Source of the DNA: an uncultured Planctomycetales bacterium
GTDB lineage: Bacteria > Planctomycetota > Planctomycetia > Isosphaerales > Isosphaeraceae
Reading direction: 5' to 3'
Assembly: GCA_937907525.1 (NCBI GenBank)
Contig: CALCIB010000313.1
Coordinates: forward strand, 1-12,829
DNA length: 12,829 nt
In this document: positions 1 to 7,624 of the stretch, piece after piece
Layout of the letters: every line of letters starts with the position of its first letter
Numbering within the stretch: position 1 is the first letter of the stretch
Notes under the pieces: model-generated
The model's input: the letters and a program-made list of their open reading frames with translations, nothing else
Told to the model about the DNA's origin: nothing
Databases searched by the model: none
Position numbers and translations under genes: made by a program

Positions 1-228
1 ACGCCGCGGCTCACTCCTCGTCGTGACGACTTCTGAAAAAGTGTCGGGTCGTCAGGCGCTCGATCGAGGGAGTCGCCTGGATCGTCTCGCCTCGCTTTGC
101 CCAAACCCCGGAAGAGGCGGGGTCGCCTGGGGAGCCATCCCCCCGTGCGACCCGGCACTTTCCCTGGGGGAAGGGGGCCGGCGCGACGGATGAGGTCGGT
201 GCCGGCCCTCGCTTTCCTGGACGTTCGA
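1..228. other. Intergenic stretch at window start, no gene seen
   Basis: I see no credible coding region here. Open frames that cross it are antisense or shifted-frame extensions of the neighbouring gene and give arginine/proline or glycine/valine low-complexity translations. It is the 3' flank of the minus-strand gene ending at 229 and holds the hairpin-bearing repeat described separately. Any gene to the left starts or ends outside the window. Confidence 0.6.
158..208. repeat. Hairpin-bearing intergenic repeat, possible terminator of the 229-1740 gene
   Basis: The sequence has an imperfect stem of the form CTTTCCC-loop-GGAAGGG, and a perfect 8-bp inverted repeat with arms at 175-182 (GGGCCGGC) and 201-208 (GCCGGCCC) around an 18-nt loop that contains GATGAGG. 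The order 'hairpin, GC-rich spacer, GATGAGG' resembles the element at 12780-12829. It lies about 20 bp past the stop of the minus-strand HTH gene, so it could end that transcript, but there is no T-run. Repeat family membership is inferred from two similar-looking copies. Confidence 0.4.
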
Positions 229-1740
229 TCAGCCGAAGAGCATGCCGGAGATGGAGCTGACCAGGCCGGAGGCGACGCCTCCCTCGTGGAAGTCGTAGAG
301 GTTGGAGGCCAGGTCGTAGGCCAGCATCGAGGCGAGCAGGACGAAGACGCTGGCGAAGGCCAGGAGGCCGACGGAGAGGCCGTCCCAGTCGGCGGAGGCC
401 TCGCGGGAGATCACCACGCCGGGGGTGGCGGCGACGGCGCTTGGCGATTCGTCGGCGGCCCAGGCGGTGCCGATCTCGTCGGAGACGGCGGCGTCGAAGC
501 CGTCGTCCTCCTCGTCGTCGTCGCCCCCCAGGTCGGCCGGCGCCATTTGGGTGGCGGCGCTGGTGTCGACGTCGTCCTCGTCGATCGCGAAGACCTCCGA
601 GGCGCTGTCGCTGTCCTCCAGGTCGAAGTCGCCGCCGGCGGCGAGTTGCACCGTGCGGTCGTCGGAGGAGTCGTCGTCGAGCGCGGCGTCGACCTCGAAG
701 TCGGTGTCGTCGAAGATGTCCTTCTCCCCCTGGGCGACGGCCGGCGGCGGGGTGGCGGACAAGGGCGCCTTGGGCTTCGACGGAGCGGCCGCGGCGGGCT
801 TGGGGGTGGCGATGTTCACATCGCTGAGCGGGGCCAACTCGATCGATTCGGCTCCGCCGCCGAAGGCCCCCATCAGGTTGATCCCCGAATCGCTGGGGCG
901 GGAGAGGTTGATCCCCGAGAGGTTGGGGTCGGCGGCGGTGACGTCGGAGTCGCCGGGCTTCAGCGGCGTGGTGTCGAACTCGTCGCTGGAGGAGTCCAGC
1001 GCGCTGAGCTCGAAGTCGCTGCCCGATTCCGGCTGCAAGGCGTCGACCAACTCGCTGGAGGGGGCCAACTCGAAGTCGCTGATCGAGCCGGCGGGGATCT
1101 CGGCCGAGGAGCCGGCCACCGGCGAGGAGCCGACCGAGGTGTCCGACGACGAGGCGCTGAAGACGCCCAACTCGGAGGTGTCGTCCTTCACCAGGGTGAC
1201 GTCGGAGTCGCTGGGGACGCGGGGTTCGGGGGCGAGGCGGACGTCGGAGTCGCTGGCGCCCTTGAAGTTCTCGGGGACCAGGCGGACGTCGGAGTCGCTG
1301 GGGCTCTTGCCCAGGTGCGACATGCCGATGATGACCGAGCTGGAGCCGGTCACGGGGCTGGGGGGGACCGACAAATCGTCGATCATCAGGTCGTGTTCGG
1401 AGCTTCCCTCGGGGTCGGCGGCCTTCTTGGTCGCGCCGAACTGCATCGTCCCGGCGCCCAGGTCGGCGGGGGCGACGCCGATCTGGAACTCGGAGAGGTC
1501 CAGATCGCCGAACTCGTCGCCGCCGGTGGCGGCGGGGACCTCCAGGTCGGAGAGCCGTAGCTCGGCGTCGGAGCCCAGGCCGCTGCGGCGGGCCAGTTCC
1601 TCGACGTCGGCCTTGCGGAACTGCCAACTGCCGCCGTCCAGGAAGCCCCGGACCTCGCGGCCCTGGGCCTTGGTCTTCAGATCGTCGGGGCTCATCCCCA
1701 GCACGCGGGCGGCTTCTTCAAGAGTGTAGAACTCGGCCAT
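229..1740 (-). CDS. Membrane-tethered helix-turn-helix protein with Ser/Asp-rich SDSDV repeats
   Basis: A 503-residue protein starting at ATG 1740, with a GAGGA ribosome-binding site about 8 nt upstream. Residues 1-55 (MAEFYTLEEAARVLGMSPDD, followed by GGSWQFRKADVEELARR) form an excisionase/MerR-like winged helix of the type that binds DNA. A long acidic, Ser/Asp/Ala-rich, probably disordered middle follows. It carries near-tandem SDSDV motifs at about 148-152, 163-167 and 177-181, another DSDV further on, and paired SGINL and SDFEL motifs. Residues about 456-477 are one strongly hydrophobic membrane segment, followed by a short Gly/Ser tail. From this I infer an inner-membrane protein with a cytoplasmic DNA-binding or protein-docking head. 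It lies 82 bp downstream of the exported protein gene at 1823-2281, probably in one operon. The function is not known to me; similar 'helix-turn-helix domain' proteins occur in planctomycetes. The HTH fold may serve protein contact rather than DNA binding. Confidence 0.88.
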   Translation of the reverse strand: MAEFYTLEEAARVLGMSPDDLKTKAQGREVRGFLDGGSWQFRKADVEELARRSGLGSDAELRLSDLEVPAATGGDEFGDLDLSEFQIGVAPADLGAGTMQFGATKKAADPEGSSEHDLMIDDLSVPPSPVTGSSSVIIGMSHLGKSPSDSDVRLVPENFKGASDSDVRLAPEPRVPSDSDVTLVKDDTSELGVFSASSSDTSVGSSPVAGSSAEIPAGSISDFELAPSSELVDALQPESGSDFELSALDSSSDEFDTTPLKPGDSDVTAADPNLSGINLSRPSDSGINLMGAFGGGAESIELAPLSDVNIATPKPAAAAPSKPKAPLSATPPPAVAQGEKDIFDDTDFEVDAALDDDSSDDRTVQLAAGGDFDLEDSDSASEVFAIDEDDVDTSAATQMAPADLGGDDDEEDDGFDAAVSDEIGTAWAADESPSAVAATPGVVISREASADWDGLSVGLLAFASVFVLLASMLAYDLASNLYDFHEGGVASGLVSSISGMLFG

Positions 1741-1822
1741 GGACAGGTCCTCGCGATCGAAACGGCCCGCGGGCCGGGGGGGGTCGGTTCCAGGCGCGCC
1801 GAGGACCGCGCGGGGGCGATCG

Positions 1823-2281
1823 TCAGCGGTCTTTCGGTGCTCGTTCGGGCCGCGCCGCGTTGAGCGACGCCTCGATGGCGCCGGGCTCGGGCGCCTGGTT
1901 GTTGTATTGCTCCAGCTTCAGGTCCCACTCGTAGCGGCGGGCGGCCTCCAGCTTCAGCGATCCCTTGGGGCTGTTGGGGTCGTACTTGTAAACGGCCAGG
2001 GCCTTGGCGGCGGGGTCCACCAGGAACAGAAGCGGGGTTTGCTGGTTCCCGGCCGGCCCCGACGTCGAGCCGAGCAGGGCGATCACCCCGCCGGCCGCGC
2101 TCGTCGCCGCGGGTCCGGGTCCGACCGTCCTCGGGGCCGTCGCCCGAACGGGCGGGGCCTCGCCCCCGGTCTGGGCCGACAACTCCGGCGCGCGGGCGCC
2201 GCCCAGCCACGCCGTCGCCGCCCCCAGGATCAGGCCGGGAAGGCCGTACCGAGCCGCCGCGTTCCAATCGCGAACCTTCAT
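1823..2281 (-). CDS. Small exported planctomycetal protein of unknown function
   Basis: A 152-residue protein. The ATG at 2281 has a strong AGGAGG ribosome-binding site about 6 nt upstream, which fixes the start. Residues about 12-31 (YGLPGLILGAATAWLGGARA) form a hydrophobic leader: an uncleaved anchor or a signal peptide cut near an AxA-like site. A Pro/Ala/Gly/Thr-rich linker follows. Residues about 80-140 are a compact region (LFLVDPAAKALAVYKYDPNS, then KLEAARRYEWDLKLEQYNN) that reads as a short beta-rich fold. I recall similar small proteins from planctomycete genomes, where they precede regulators, but I cannot name a family. It is the first gene of a probable two-gene unit with the membrane-tethered HTH protein, so it may be its extracytoplasmic partner; that link rests only on position. 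Confidence 0.78.
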   Translation of the reverse strand: MKVRDWNAAARYGLPGLILGAATAWLGGARAPELSAQTGGEAPPVRATAPRTVGPGPAATSAAGGVIALLGSTSGPAGNQQTPLLFLVDPAAKALAVYKYDPNSPKGSLKLEAARRYEWDLKLEQYNNQAPEPGAIEASLNAARPERAPKDR

Positions 2282-2362
2282 CCCGCCTCCTCCTTGCGCC
2301 TCGCGGCCGGCCGCTCTTCCGACGTCCGGCCCGCCCCGCGTCCGCGGGCGACTCTCGACTTC

Positions 2363-2371
2363 AGTCTAACA
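2363..2371 (-). promoter_or_regulatory. Possible extended -10 element upstream of the 2281 gene
   Basis: The minus strand reads TGTTAGACT, an extended -10 shape (TGnTAnnnT) about 80 bp upstream of ATG 2281. It resembles the TGCTAGGGT/TGCTAGGAT elements upstream of the minus-strand genes starting at 6413 and 9495. No clear -35 hexamer is visible 17 bp upstream. This is a motif match only. Confidence 0.3.
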
Positions 2372-2440
2372 CACGCTTTTCGGGAGATTCGACGCTTTCG
2401 GACCTCCCCGCGGGACCGTTCGACTCCCCGCGCCGACTTC

Positions 2441-2457
2441 AATTTTTATTGTAAGAT
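2441..2457 (+). promoter_or_regulatory. AT-rich patch with possible -10 for the 2668 gene
   Basis: An isolated AT-rich run in otherwise GC-rich DNA ends in TTGTAAGAT, which contains a TAAGAT -10-like hexamer. It is about 210 bp upstream of the ATG at 2668 on the same strand. No good -35 hexamer is present, so the call rests on base composition and the single hexamer. Confidence 0.22.
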
Positions 2458-2667
2458 TCCGCCGCCCGCGGGCAAGCCGAGCCTCGCGACCCGCGCCATC
2501 GAACCTTCCCGCCCGCGCGACGCTTGAAAAATCCCTCGGTCCCGGTTACGTTGTTGAACAATTGCCGTAGACCCCAAGGCGGCGCGTCCGTCCTCGTCCA
2601 ACCTCTTGGACGCCGCCGCCCCCCGGACGGTTCCCTCCCAATCATTCCCTCCCGAGGGTCATCCACC

Positions 2668-5133
2668 ATGAACGGACGCCGACAGCATCGCGGGCCGTGG
2701 ATCGCGGCGGTGGTCGCGCTTTTGGTCCCGCTGGCGACGGACGCGCGGGCCGAGGACGCCGTGGAGACCCTGATCGGCGTCCCCGACGCGGTGACGATCG
2801 AGCCCGGCGACGTCGTCCTCCGCGGTCGCCGGGCCACCGCCCAGTTGATCGCCTCGGCGACCTACCCCGACGGCTCGGCCCGCGACCTCACCCGCGCCCT
2901 GGAGTGGTCCAGCGCCAAACCGGAGGTGGCGGAGATCGCGCCGACCGGCCGGGTGACTCCCAGGGGAGACGGCGAGGTCGTGATCACCGCCCGCCGCGGG
3001 AGCGTGGAGGCGACGACCACGATCAAGGTCGAGGGCATGGCGGCCCCCGCGCCGGTGAGCTTCCGCAACGACGTCGTGCAGGCGCTGAGCCAGTCCGGCT
3101 GCAACTCCGGCGCGTGCCACGGCACGCCGACGGGCAAGGGAGGGTTCAAGCTCAGCCTCCGCGGCTATCTGCCCGACGAGGATTTCGTCGTCCTCAGCCA
3201 CGAGTCGGGCGGACGCCGGATCAGCACCTTCGATCCCGACGCCAGCCTGGTGCTCCGTAAACCCCTGGGCGAGTCCCCCCACGAGGGCGGCATCAGGTTG
3301 AAGCGCGGCGCCAAGGCGTTCGAGTACATCCACGACTGGATCGCCGAGGGCGCCCACGACGACCCCAACGCCGTCGCCACCGCCAGGCTGGAGGCGATCC
3401 CCGGCGTCCGGATCCTCAACGCGCCGGCCAGGACCCAGCAGGTCGTCGTCACCCTGACCATGGCCGACGGCTCCACCAGGGACGCCACCCCGATCTGCTA
3501 CTACGACTCGTCCAGCCCGGACGTCGCCGAGGTCGACGCCCACGGCTTCGTCACCTTCAAGGGCCGCGGCGAGGTCGCCATCATCGCCCACTACCTCAGC
3601 CACGTCGCCATCGTCCGGCTCACCCACCTGATCGACGTCCCCGGCTTCCAGACGGCCGAGGTCCCCCGGGAAAACCTGGTCGACCGCGCGGTCTTCGCCA
3701 AGCTCAACCACATGCGGATCGCGCCCTCGGAGGATTGCTCCGACGCCGAGTTCGTCCGTCGCGCCTATCTGGACGTCATCGGCATGTTGCCCAGGCCCGA
3801 GGAGGTCGACGCCTTCCTCAAGGACGATCCGGCCTCCCGCCGCGGCAAGCTGATCGACTCGTTGCTGGAGCGGCCGGAGTTCTACGACTTCTGGGCGCTC
3901 AAGTTCGCCGACGTGCTCCGCTCCAACGGCCGGCTGATCGAGCCCAAGGGGGCCTACGTCTTCCACCGCTGGATCCGCGCCCGCCTGGAGGCCGGCGCGC
4001 CGATGGACCAGTTCGTCCGCGAGCTTCTCGCCTCCGACGGCTCGACCTTCTCCAACCCGGCCACCAACTACTACCGGATCAGCCGCGAGCCCGAGGCGGC
4101 CGTGGAGACCACCGCCCAGTTGTTCATGGGCGTCCGGATCCAGTGCGCCAAGTGCCACAACCACCCCTTCGAGCGCTGGACCCAGGACGACTATTACAAC
4201 TTCGCCGCCTTCTTCGCCCAGGTCGGCCGCAAGCCCGGCGCGCTGCCGGGCGAGGAGATGGTCTTCAACACCGGCGGCGGCGACGTCAAACAGCCGCGCA
4301 CCGGCCAGGTGATGCCGCCCAAGGGCCTGGGCGGGCCCGTGATGGACGACCAGACGCTGGACCGCCGGACCCGGCTGGCCAACTGGCTGACCGCCAAGGA
4401 CAACCCGTTCTTCGGCAAGAGCCTGGTCAACCGCGTCTGGTATCACCTGATGGGCCGGGGGATCGTCGAGCCCGTGGACGACTTCCGCGACTCCAACCCG
4501 GCGTCCAACGACGAGTTGCTCGACGGTCTCACGGACCAGTTCGTCAACAACGGCTTCAACCTGAAGGCGCTGATCCGAACGATCCTGCAAAGCAAGACGT
4601 ACCAGCTTTCGGCCGTCGCCAACCCGCTCAACGCCGACGACGTCATTTACTTCTCGCACGCGACGACCAAGCTCTTGCCCGCGGAGGTGCTTCTGGACGC
4701 CATCAGCGACGTCACCGGCTCGCCCAACGCCTTCCCCGGCCTGCCGGCGGGCTCGCGCGCCACCCAGATCCCCGACGGCAAGATGGACGACCCGTTCCTG
4801 AAGACCTTCGGCCGCCCGGCCCGCGAGCTGGCCTGCGAGTGCGAGCGCGAGAGCGATTCCAACCTGTCGCAGGCGCTTCAGCTCATCGGCGGGGCGACCG
4901 TCAACAACAAGCTCCACAACGACGGCGGCCGGGTCGCCGCCCTCGCCAAGAGCGGCGAGACCCCCGAGGCGATCACCGAGGACCTGTACCGCGTCGCCTT
5001 CGCCCGCGCCCCCTCGCCGGCCGAGAAGGAGGCCGCCGTCAAGCACCTCAAGGACGCCAAGGAGCTTCGCCCGGCCATCGAGGACCTCGCCTGGGTGCTC
5101 ATCAACTCCAAGGAATTCCTCTTCCGCCATTGA
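2668..5133 (+). CDS. DUF1549/DUF1553 (PSD1) protein with two bacterial Ig-like domains
   Basis: An 821-residue exported protein. The ATG at 2668 is preferred because it follows a GAGGG ribosome-binding site by 9 nt and begins a clear signal peptide (basic head, then PWIAAVVALLVPLATDARA). The domains in order are a Big_2-like Ig fold at about 34-117; a cytochrome-like region with CNSGACH at 145-151 (CX4CH); a second Big_2-like fold at about 245-327; DUF1549 from about 335, with CAKCH at 493-497 (CXXCH, a possible haem c site); and DUF1553 from about 569 to the end (RLANWLTAKDNPFFGKSLVN). These proteins are abundant in planctomycetes and are usually followed by a DUF1501 gene; their biochemical role is unclear, though large-polymer or sulfated-polysaccharide metabolism has been proposed. 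Here no DUF1501 partner follows: the next gene is convergent. The family call is firm and the function unknown. Confidence 0.92.
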   Translation: MNGRRQHRGPWIAAVVALLVPLATDARAEDAVETLIGVPDAVTIEPGDVVLRGRRATAQLIASATYPDGSARDLTRALEWSSAKPEVAEIAPTGRVTPRGDGEVVITARRGSVEATTTIKVEGMAAPAPVSFRNDVVQALSQSGCNSGACHGTPTGKGGFKLSLRGYLPDEDFVVLSHESGGRRISTFDPDASLVLRKPLGESPHEGGIRLKRGAKAFEYIHDWIAEGAHDDPNAVATARLEAIPGVRILNAPARTQQVVVTLTMADGSTRDATPICYYDSSSPDVAEVDAHGFVTFKGRGEVAIIAHYLSHVAIVRLTHLIDVPGFQTAEVPRENLVDRAVFAKLNHMRIAPSEDCSDAEFVRRAYLDVIGMLPRPEEVDAFLKDDPASRRGKLIDSLLERPEFYDFWALKFADVLRSNGRLIEPKGAYVFHRWIRARLEAGAPMDQFVRELLASDGSTFSNPATNYYRISREPEAAVETTAQLFMGVRIQCAKCHNHPFERWTQDDYYNFAAFFAQVGRKPGALPGEEMVFNTGGGDVKQPRTGQVMPPKGLGGPVMDDQTLDRRTRLANWLTAKDNPFFGKSLVNRVWYHLMGRGIVEPVDDFRDSNPASNDELLDGLTDQFVNNGFNLKALIRTILQSKTYQLSAVANPLNADDVIYFSHATTKLLPAEVLLDAISDVTGSPNAFPGLPAGSRATQIPDGKMDDPFLKTFGRPARELACECERESDSNLSQALQLIGGATVNNKLHNDGGRVAALAKSGETPEAITEDLYRVAFARAPSPAEKEAAVKHLKDAKELRPAIEDLAWVLINSKEFLFRH

Positions 5134-5163
5134 TCTTTGACATGTCGGCGATGTAACGGCGCA

Positions 5164-5194
5164 AATCCCTTCTCCCCTTGTGGGAGAAGGGATT
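5164..5194. terminator. Perfect 13-bp hairpin between convergent genes
   Basis: The arms at 5164-5176 (AATCCCTTCTCCC) and 5182-5194 are perfect reverse complements around the 5-nt loop CTTGT. The hairpin starts 31 bp after the stop of the DUF1549/DUF1553 gene, in the gap between convergent genes, so a terminator role is plausible. There is no T-run. The sequence also looks like a common dispersed intergenic hairpin: a second, smaller inverted repeat ATTCCG/CGGAAT (5192-5197 and 5208-5213) follows at once, as in the element at the window's right end. Confidence 0.55.
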
Positions 5195-5297
5195 CCGCGC
5201 GCTGGCTCGGAATGAATGCGACGACGCGAGAGCCGGGCCGTTCCCTTTACCCTCGTTCCTCTCCCCGTGTCTCCGTGGTTCCCAAGTCTTCCGGCCA

Positions 5298-5319
5298 GGC
5301 GGTCAAACGCTCGACCGCC
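5298..5319 (-). terminator. Hairpin just after the epimerase stop codon
   Basis: The arms GGCGGTC (5298-5304) and GACCGCC (5313-5319) pair perfectly around an 8-nt loop. The structure begins about 8 bp beyond the minus-strand stop at 5328-5330. Its position fits a terminator for the epimerase gene, but no U-tract follows on the minus strand. Confidence 0.4.
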
Positions 5320-5327
5320 GCGACGGC

Positions 5328-6413
5328 TCACGCGCCGAGCAGCGCTCGACGGACGGCGACAAGGGTCGGAGTGCGGCGATGGGGGAGCCTCGCGGGCTCG
5401 TCGTCGAGGAACCAGCGCACGGTTCGGGCGATCGCTTCCTCGTAAGTGAGCGCGGGCGTCCAGCCGAGTTCGCGCCTGGCCTTCTCCGTGGCGTAGCTCA
5501 GCCGACGTCCCAGTAACCATGCCCCGTAGCGAGTCACCCGCGGGGGCCTGGGGTTGCGCAAGAGCCGTTCGCGCAACTCCAGGGCGAAGCCGCCGTAGAA
5601 GGCGTACCAGTAGGGGTAGCGGAACGTCGGGCGAGGGACGCCGACGGCGTCGGCGAGCATGTCGAGGAACCGCCGCTGGGTGATCGCCGAGTGGCTGGTG
5701 ACGTTGTACGCCTCCCCCAGCGCCTTCGGGGAGTCGGCCGCCAGGAGCATGGCGTCGGCGACCGCGCCGGCGTACACGGCGCTTAGGGGGTTGTCGCCCT
5801 TGCCGACGAGCGAGACGCGGCCCCAGCGGAACTCGCGGATCATCCGCGGGATCGTGGTGCGGTCGCGCTCGCCGAAGATCCAGCTTGGCCGGATGACGGT
5901 CAGGGGGAGTCGGCCGGCGGCGGAGAGGCCCCAAAGCATCCGCTCGCATTCGACCTTGCTTCGGGTGTAATAGTCCAGCGGCCAGACGTTGTCGCCCAAG
6001 AGGTGGTCCTCGGCGATCGGCTCGTCGCGGTCGCGGGGGTGGCCGTAGGCGCTCGTGGAACTGACGTGGACGAAGCGTCGGACCCCCGCGCGGCCGGCGG
6101 CCTCGGCGAGCGTTTTGGTGGCGTCGACGCAGCCGGTCTGGAACTCGCGCCAACTCCCCCAGTCGCCGACCTTCGCCGCGCAGTGATACACGACGTCCAC
6201 GCCGTCCAGCGCCCGCTCGACCGCCGCGACGTCCAGCAGATCGCCGCGAGCCGACTCGACGCCGAGCCCGTCCAGGAACGTCGTGTCGGAGGAGTCGCGG
6301 ACCAGAGCGCGGACGTGGTCGCCGCGGCCGCGCAGGCGCTCGACGAGGTGACTCCCCAAAAGCCCGGTCGCTCCCGTGACCAAAGCGCGCGGCCGCGCCT
6401 TCGGTTCGCTCAT
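5328..6413 (-). CDS. NAD(P)-dependent epimerase/dehydratase (extended SDR family)
   Basis: A 361-residue cytoplasmic oxidoreductase. The ATG at 6413 is chosen over an upstream in-frame start at 6572 because it has a GAGGTG ribosome-binding site 6 nt away and is followed directly by the Rossmann strand. Residues 10-20 (ALVTGATGLLG) hold the GxxGxxG dinucleotide-binding motif. An acidic/basic switch region (ALVRDSSD) follows the second strand. The catalytic pair is Tyr149 and Lys153 (YTRSK), with the upstream serine in SSTSAYG at about 118-124. The C-terminal third (YPYWYAFYGG onward, with ARRELGWTP) resembles 3-beta-hydroxysteroid dehydrogenase/isomerase-like and dihydroflavonol-reductase-like SDRs. 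Candidate substrates are a nucleotide sugar, a sterol or an isoprenoid; nothing here decides between them. The gene stands alone. Its upstream region is duplicated ahead of the DUF1559 gene. Confidence 0.92.
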   Translation of the reverse strand: MSEPKARPRALVTGATGLLGSHLVERLRGRGDHVRALVRDSSDTTFLDGLGVESARGDLLDVAAVERALDGVDVVYHCAAKVGDWGSWREFQTGCVDATKTLAEAAGRAGVRRFVHVSSTSAYGHPRDRDEPIAEDHLLGDNVWPLDYYTRSKVECERMLWGLSAAGRLPLTVIRPSWIFGERDRTTIPRMIREFRWGRVSLVGKGDNPLSAVYAGAVADAMLLAADSPKALGEAYNVTSHSAITQRRFLDMLADAVGVPRPTFRYPYWYAFYGGFALELRERLLRNPRPPRVTRYGAWLLGRRLSYATEKARRELGWTPALTYEEAIARTVRWFLDDEPARLPHRRTPTLVAVRRALLGA

Positions 6414-6452
6414 GTCGCACCTCGTCAAGATCGCCGGCGTCCGTCGTCCAGG

Positions 6453-6540
6453 CGACGACCCTAGCAAAACGCCCGCGATTCGTCGAGGACGAGGCCCCTC
6501 GCGTCGAGCCGACGCGGCTTGACGCGGGACGTCGGCGGCG
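6453..6540. repeat. Imperfect direct repeat, copy A (upstream of epimerase)
   Basis: This segment aligns without gaps to 9549-9636; I count 69 identical bases of 88. The best-kept blocks are CTAGCAAAAC (6461-6470), GCGTCGAG (6501-6508) and GACGCGGCTTGACG (6511-6524). Weaker, gapped similarity continues to the ribosome-binding site of the epimerase (from 6419: ACCTCGT, CAA, GATCGC). On the minus strand it carries a -10-like element for the epimerase. On the plus strand it keeps TTGACG, but no -10 or gene follows. The rest of the 6414-6622 gap holds nothing else I can identify. Confidence 0.75.
6458..6470 (-). promoter_or_regulatory. Possible extended -10 of the epimerase gene
   Basis: The minus strand reads GTTTTGCTAGGGT, containing TGCTAGGGT (extended -10 shape) about 45 bp upstream of ATG 6413. 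The same element, differing by one base, sits in the same relative place upstream of the DUF1559 gene. Conservation between two diverged copies supports function; no consensus -35 is visible. Confidence 0.4.
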
Positions 6541-6622
6541 TCTCGATCGCGATCATCCGACCGCCCGCGCAACGCTGGCGGTGACGGCCCACGCCCCTCG
6601 GTTCGCGATCGACTTCATCGAC

Positions 6623-7519
6623 TCACCGCTTTTCGGACGGTTGCGACGGAGATGGAATGTGCGCGACAACTCTTCTCGGTTTGTACCAACTGCCGGGGAA
6701 CCTCGGCCGCAGAGGTTGGACAAATTGGGTGGAAACGGCGAAGGTCCAGAGCGCGGCCAGTACGGCGATCCGCGCGCGACGGCCGATCAGCGCGTTGGGC
6801 GATCGCAGCGCGACGCCGCCGACGAGCAGGGTCGCGACGGCCGCGGCCGAAATCCACCCGAGCCAGTTCCACGCGAGTCCGATCGTCAAGCCCACCAGGA
6901 CGCCGGGAATGGCGCGAATGATGCGGGACATCGAACGGGAGCGACGCATGGCGCCGCGACTCCTCCAAAGACCGACGAGCGCGAGAAAAGCCAAGGCGAC
7001 CAGACCGACGACGGTCAACCAGCCGGACCAGAGACAAATCATGCACGCCGCGACGACCACCCCAAGGACAAACGAAAGCCATCCCACGACGGGCGACGCT
7101 CGCCATCGCCGCGCCTCGTCTCCGGCGCTCGTTCGCCAAACCCCGAGGGACCGCGAGCGCGGTTTCCATGGACTCAGGGAGTTGGCGAGGACCAAGACGT
7201 AAACGATCGCGATCGCCACCCAGTTCCAGCGGAGATGGCGCATGTCCATGTAAATCCAGGGGGGGGTTGAACGGAACAGAAACACGGACCCCCAGATCAA
7301 GTAAGCCGTGGATGACAGGGCGACGCAGATCCCAGCGGCGGATCGGGCTCGTCCCAGATGGAGGATGAAATACCATGGAATGACGAACGTCAAAACAAAC
7401 ACCATGCTCACATGCAAGAACTGGTGGCCGGGAAAGGTTGACCAGATCAAAATCGATGCGGCGACGATGAGCGCTCCATCGCGAGCAACGGTCGATCGGT
7501 TCGGTCGGGCGAGCAGCAT
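6623..7519 (-). CDS. Polytopic membrane protein of unknown function
   Basis: A 298-residue protein if started at ATG 7519, which has GAGG 5 nt upstream. An in-frame ATG at 7591 would add 24 polar residues but has no ribosome-binding site. Hydrophobic segments are visible at about 15-30 (GALIVAASILIWSTF), 37-53, 60-81, 98-115, 145-164, 168-185, 205-222, 226-240 and 250-264. This gives roughly eight or nine membrane spans, with a basic loop (WRSRGAMRRSRSMSR) before the last group and a Pro/Arg/Ser-rich tail. I recognise no catalytic motif or family. It lies 105 bp downstream of the interrupted secreted-protein gene on the same strand and may have been its operon partner. The region is less GC-rich than the flanking genes, which could mean weak constraint or acquisition. 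Confidence 0.72.
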   Translation of the reverse strand: MLLARPNRSTVARDGALIVAASILIWSTFPGHQFLHVSMVFVLTFVIPWYFILHLGRARSAAGICVALSSTAYLIWGSVFLFRSTPPWIYMDMRHLRWNWVAIAIVYVLVLANSLSPWKPRSRSLGVWRTSAGDEARRWRASPVVGWLSFVLGVVVAACMICLWSGWLTVVGLVALAFLALVGLWRSRGAMRRSRSMSRIIRAIPGVLVGLTIGLAWNWLGWISAAAVATLLVGGVALRSPNALIGRRARIAVLAALWTFAVSTQFVQPLRPRFPGSWYKPRRVVAHIPSPSQPSEKR

Positions 7520-7624
7520 CCGTGCCTCGGTTTGGTGAAAGAGAGAAGGACGGCCGAAGCCAGGCCAGGGGCGTTCCGTGTTCGGCCGCATGCGAAGACG
7601 AAGACGAATCGCCGCGTCCCGGCT

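Larger units (their letters stand above)
2282..2667. other. Divergent intergenic region between the 2281 and 2668 genes
   Basis: This 386-bp stretch separates the minus-strand exported protein from the plus-strand DUF1549/DUF1553 gene and probably holds both promoters. It contains a 12-bp palindrome GCGGCCGGCCGC (2303-2314), promoter-like motifs listed separately, and the short odd palindrome TTGTTGAACAA near 2551. A TTG at 2524 is in frame with the 2668 gene, but the added 48 residues look non-coding. No separate gene is supported. Confidence 0.6.

Noticed and set aside
1192..1299. Evenly spaced repeats considered as a CRISPR array
   Set aside because: The repeats are inside a coding frame, short, imperfect and encode SDSDV motifs; there are no cas genes.
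11..1627. Long frames overlapping the HTH gene on both strands (minus 11-1627, plus 97-1560, plus 425-1729)
   Set aside because: Arg/Pro-, Gly/Val- or Ser-rich translations without domains or ribosome-binding sites; the frame starting at 1740 has an HTH and a membrane helix.
2524..2667. TTG start at 2524 extending the DUF1549/DUF1553 protein by 48 residues
   Set aside because: It would bury the signal peptide that begins at ATG 2668, which has its own GAGGG ribosome-binding site; the added residues look non-coding.
2659..6420. Minus-strand open frame of 1253 codons
   Set aside because: It is antisense to the DUF1549/DUF1553 gene and out of frame with the epimerase; the translation is Arg/Gly/Val/Asp-rich low complexity, a typical high-GC shadow.
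6414..6572. Upstream start at 6572 for the epimerase
   Set aside because: The extra 53 residues are Arg-rich and precede the Rossmann strand; ATG 6413 has a ribosome-binding site, and the extension would run through the duplicated promoter region.
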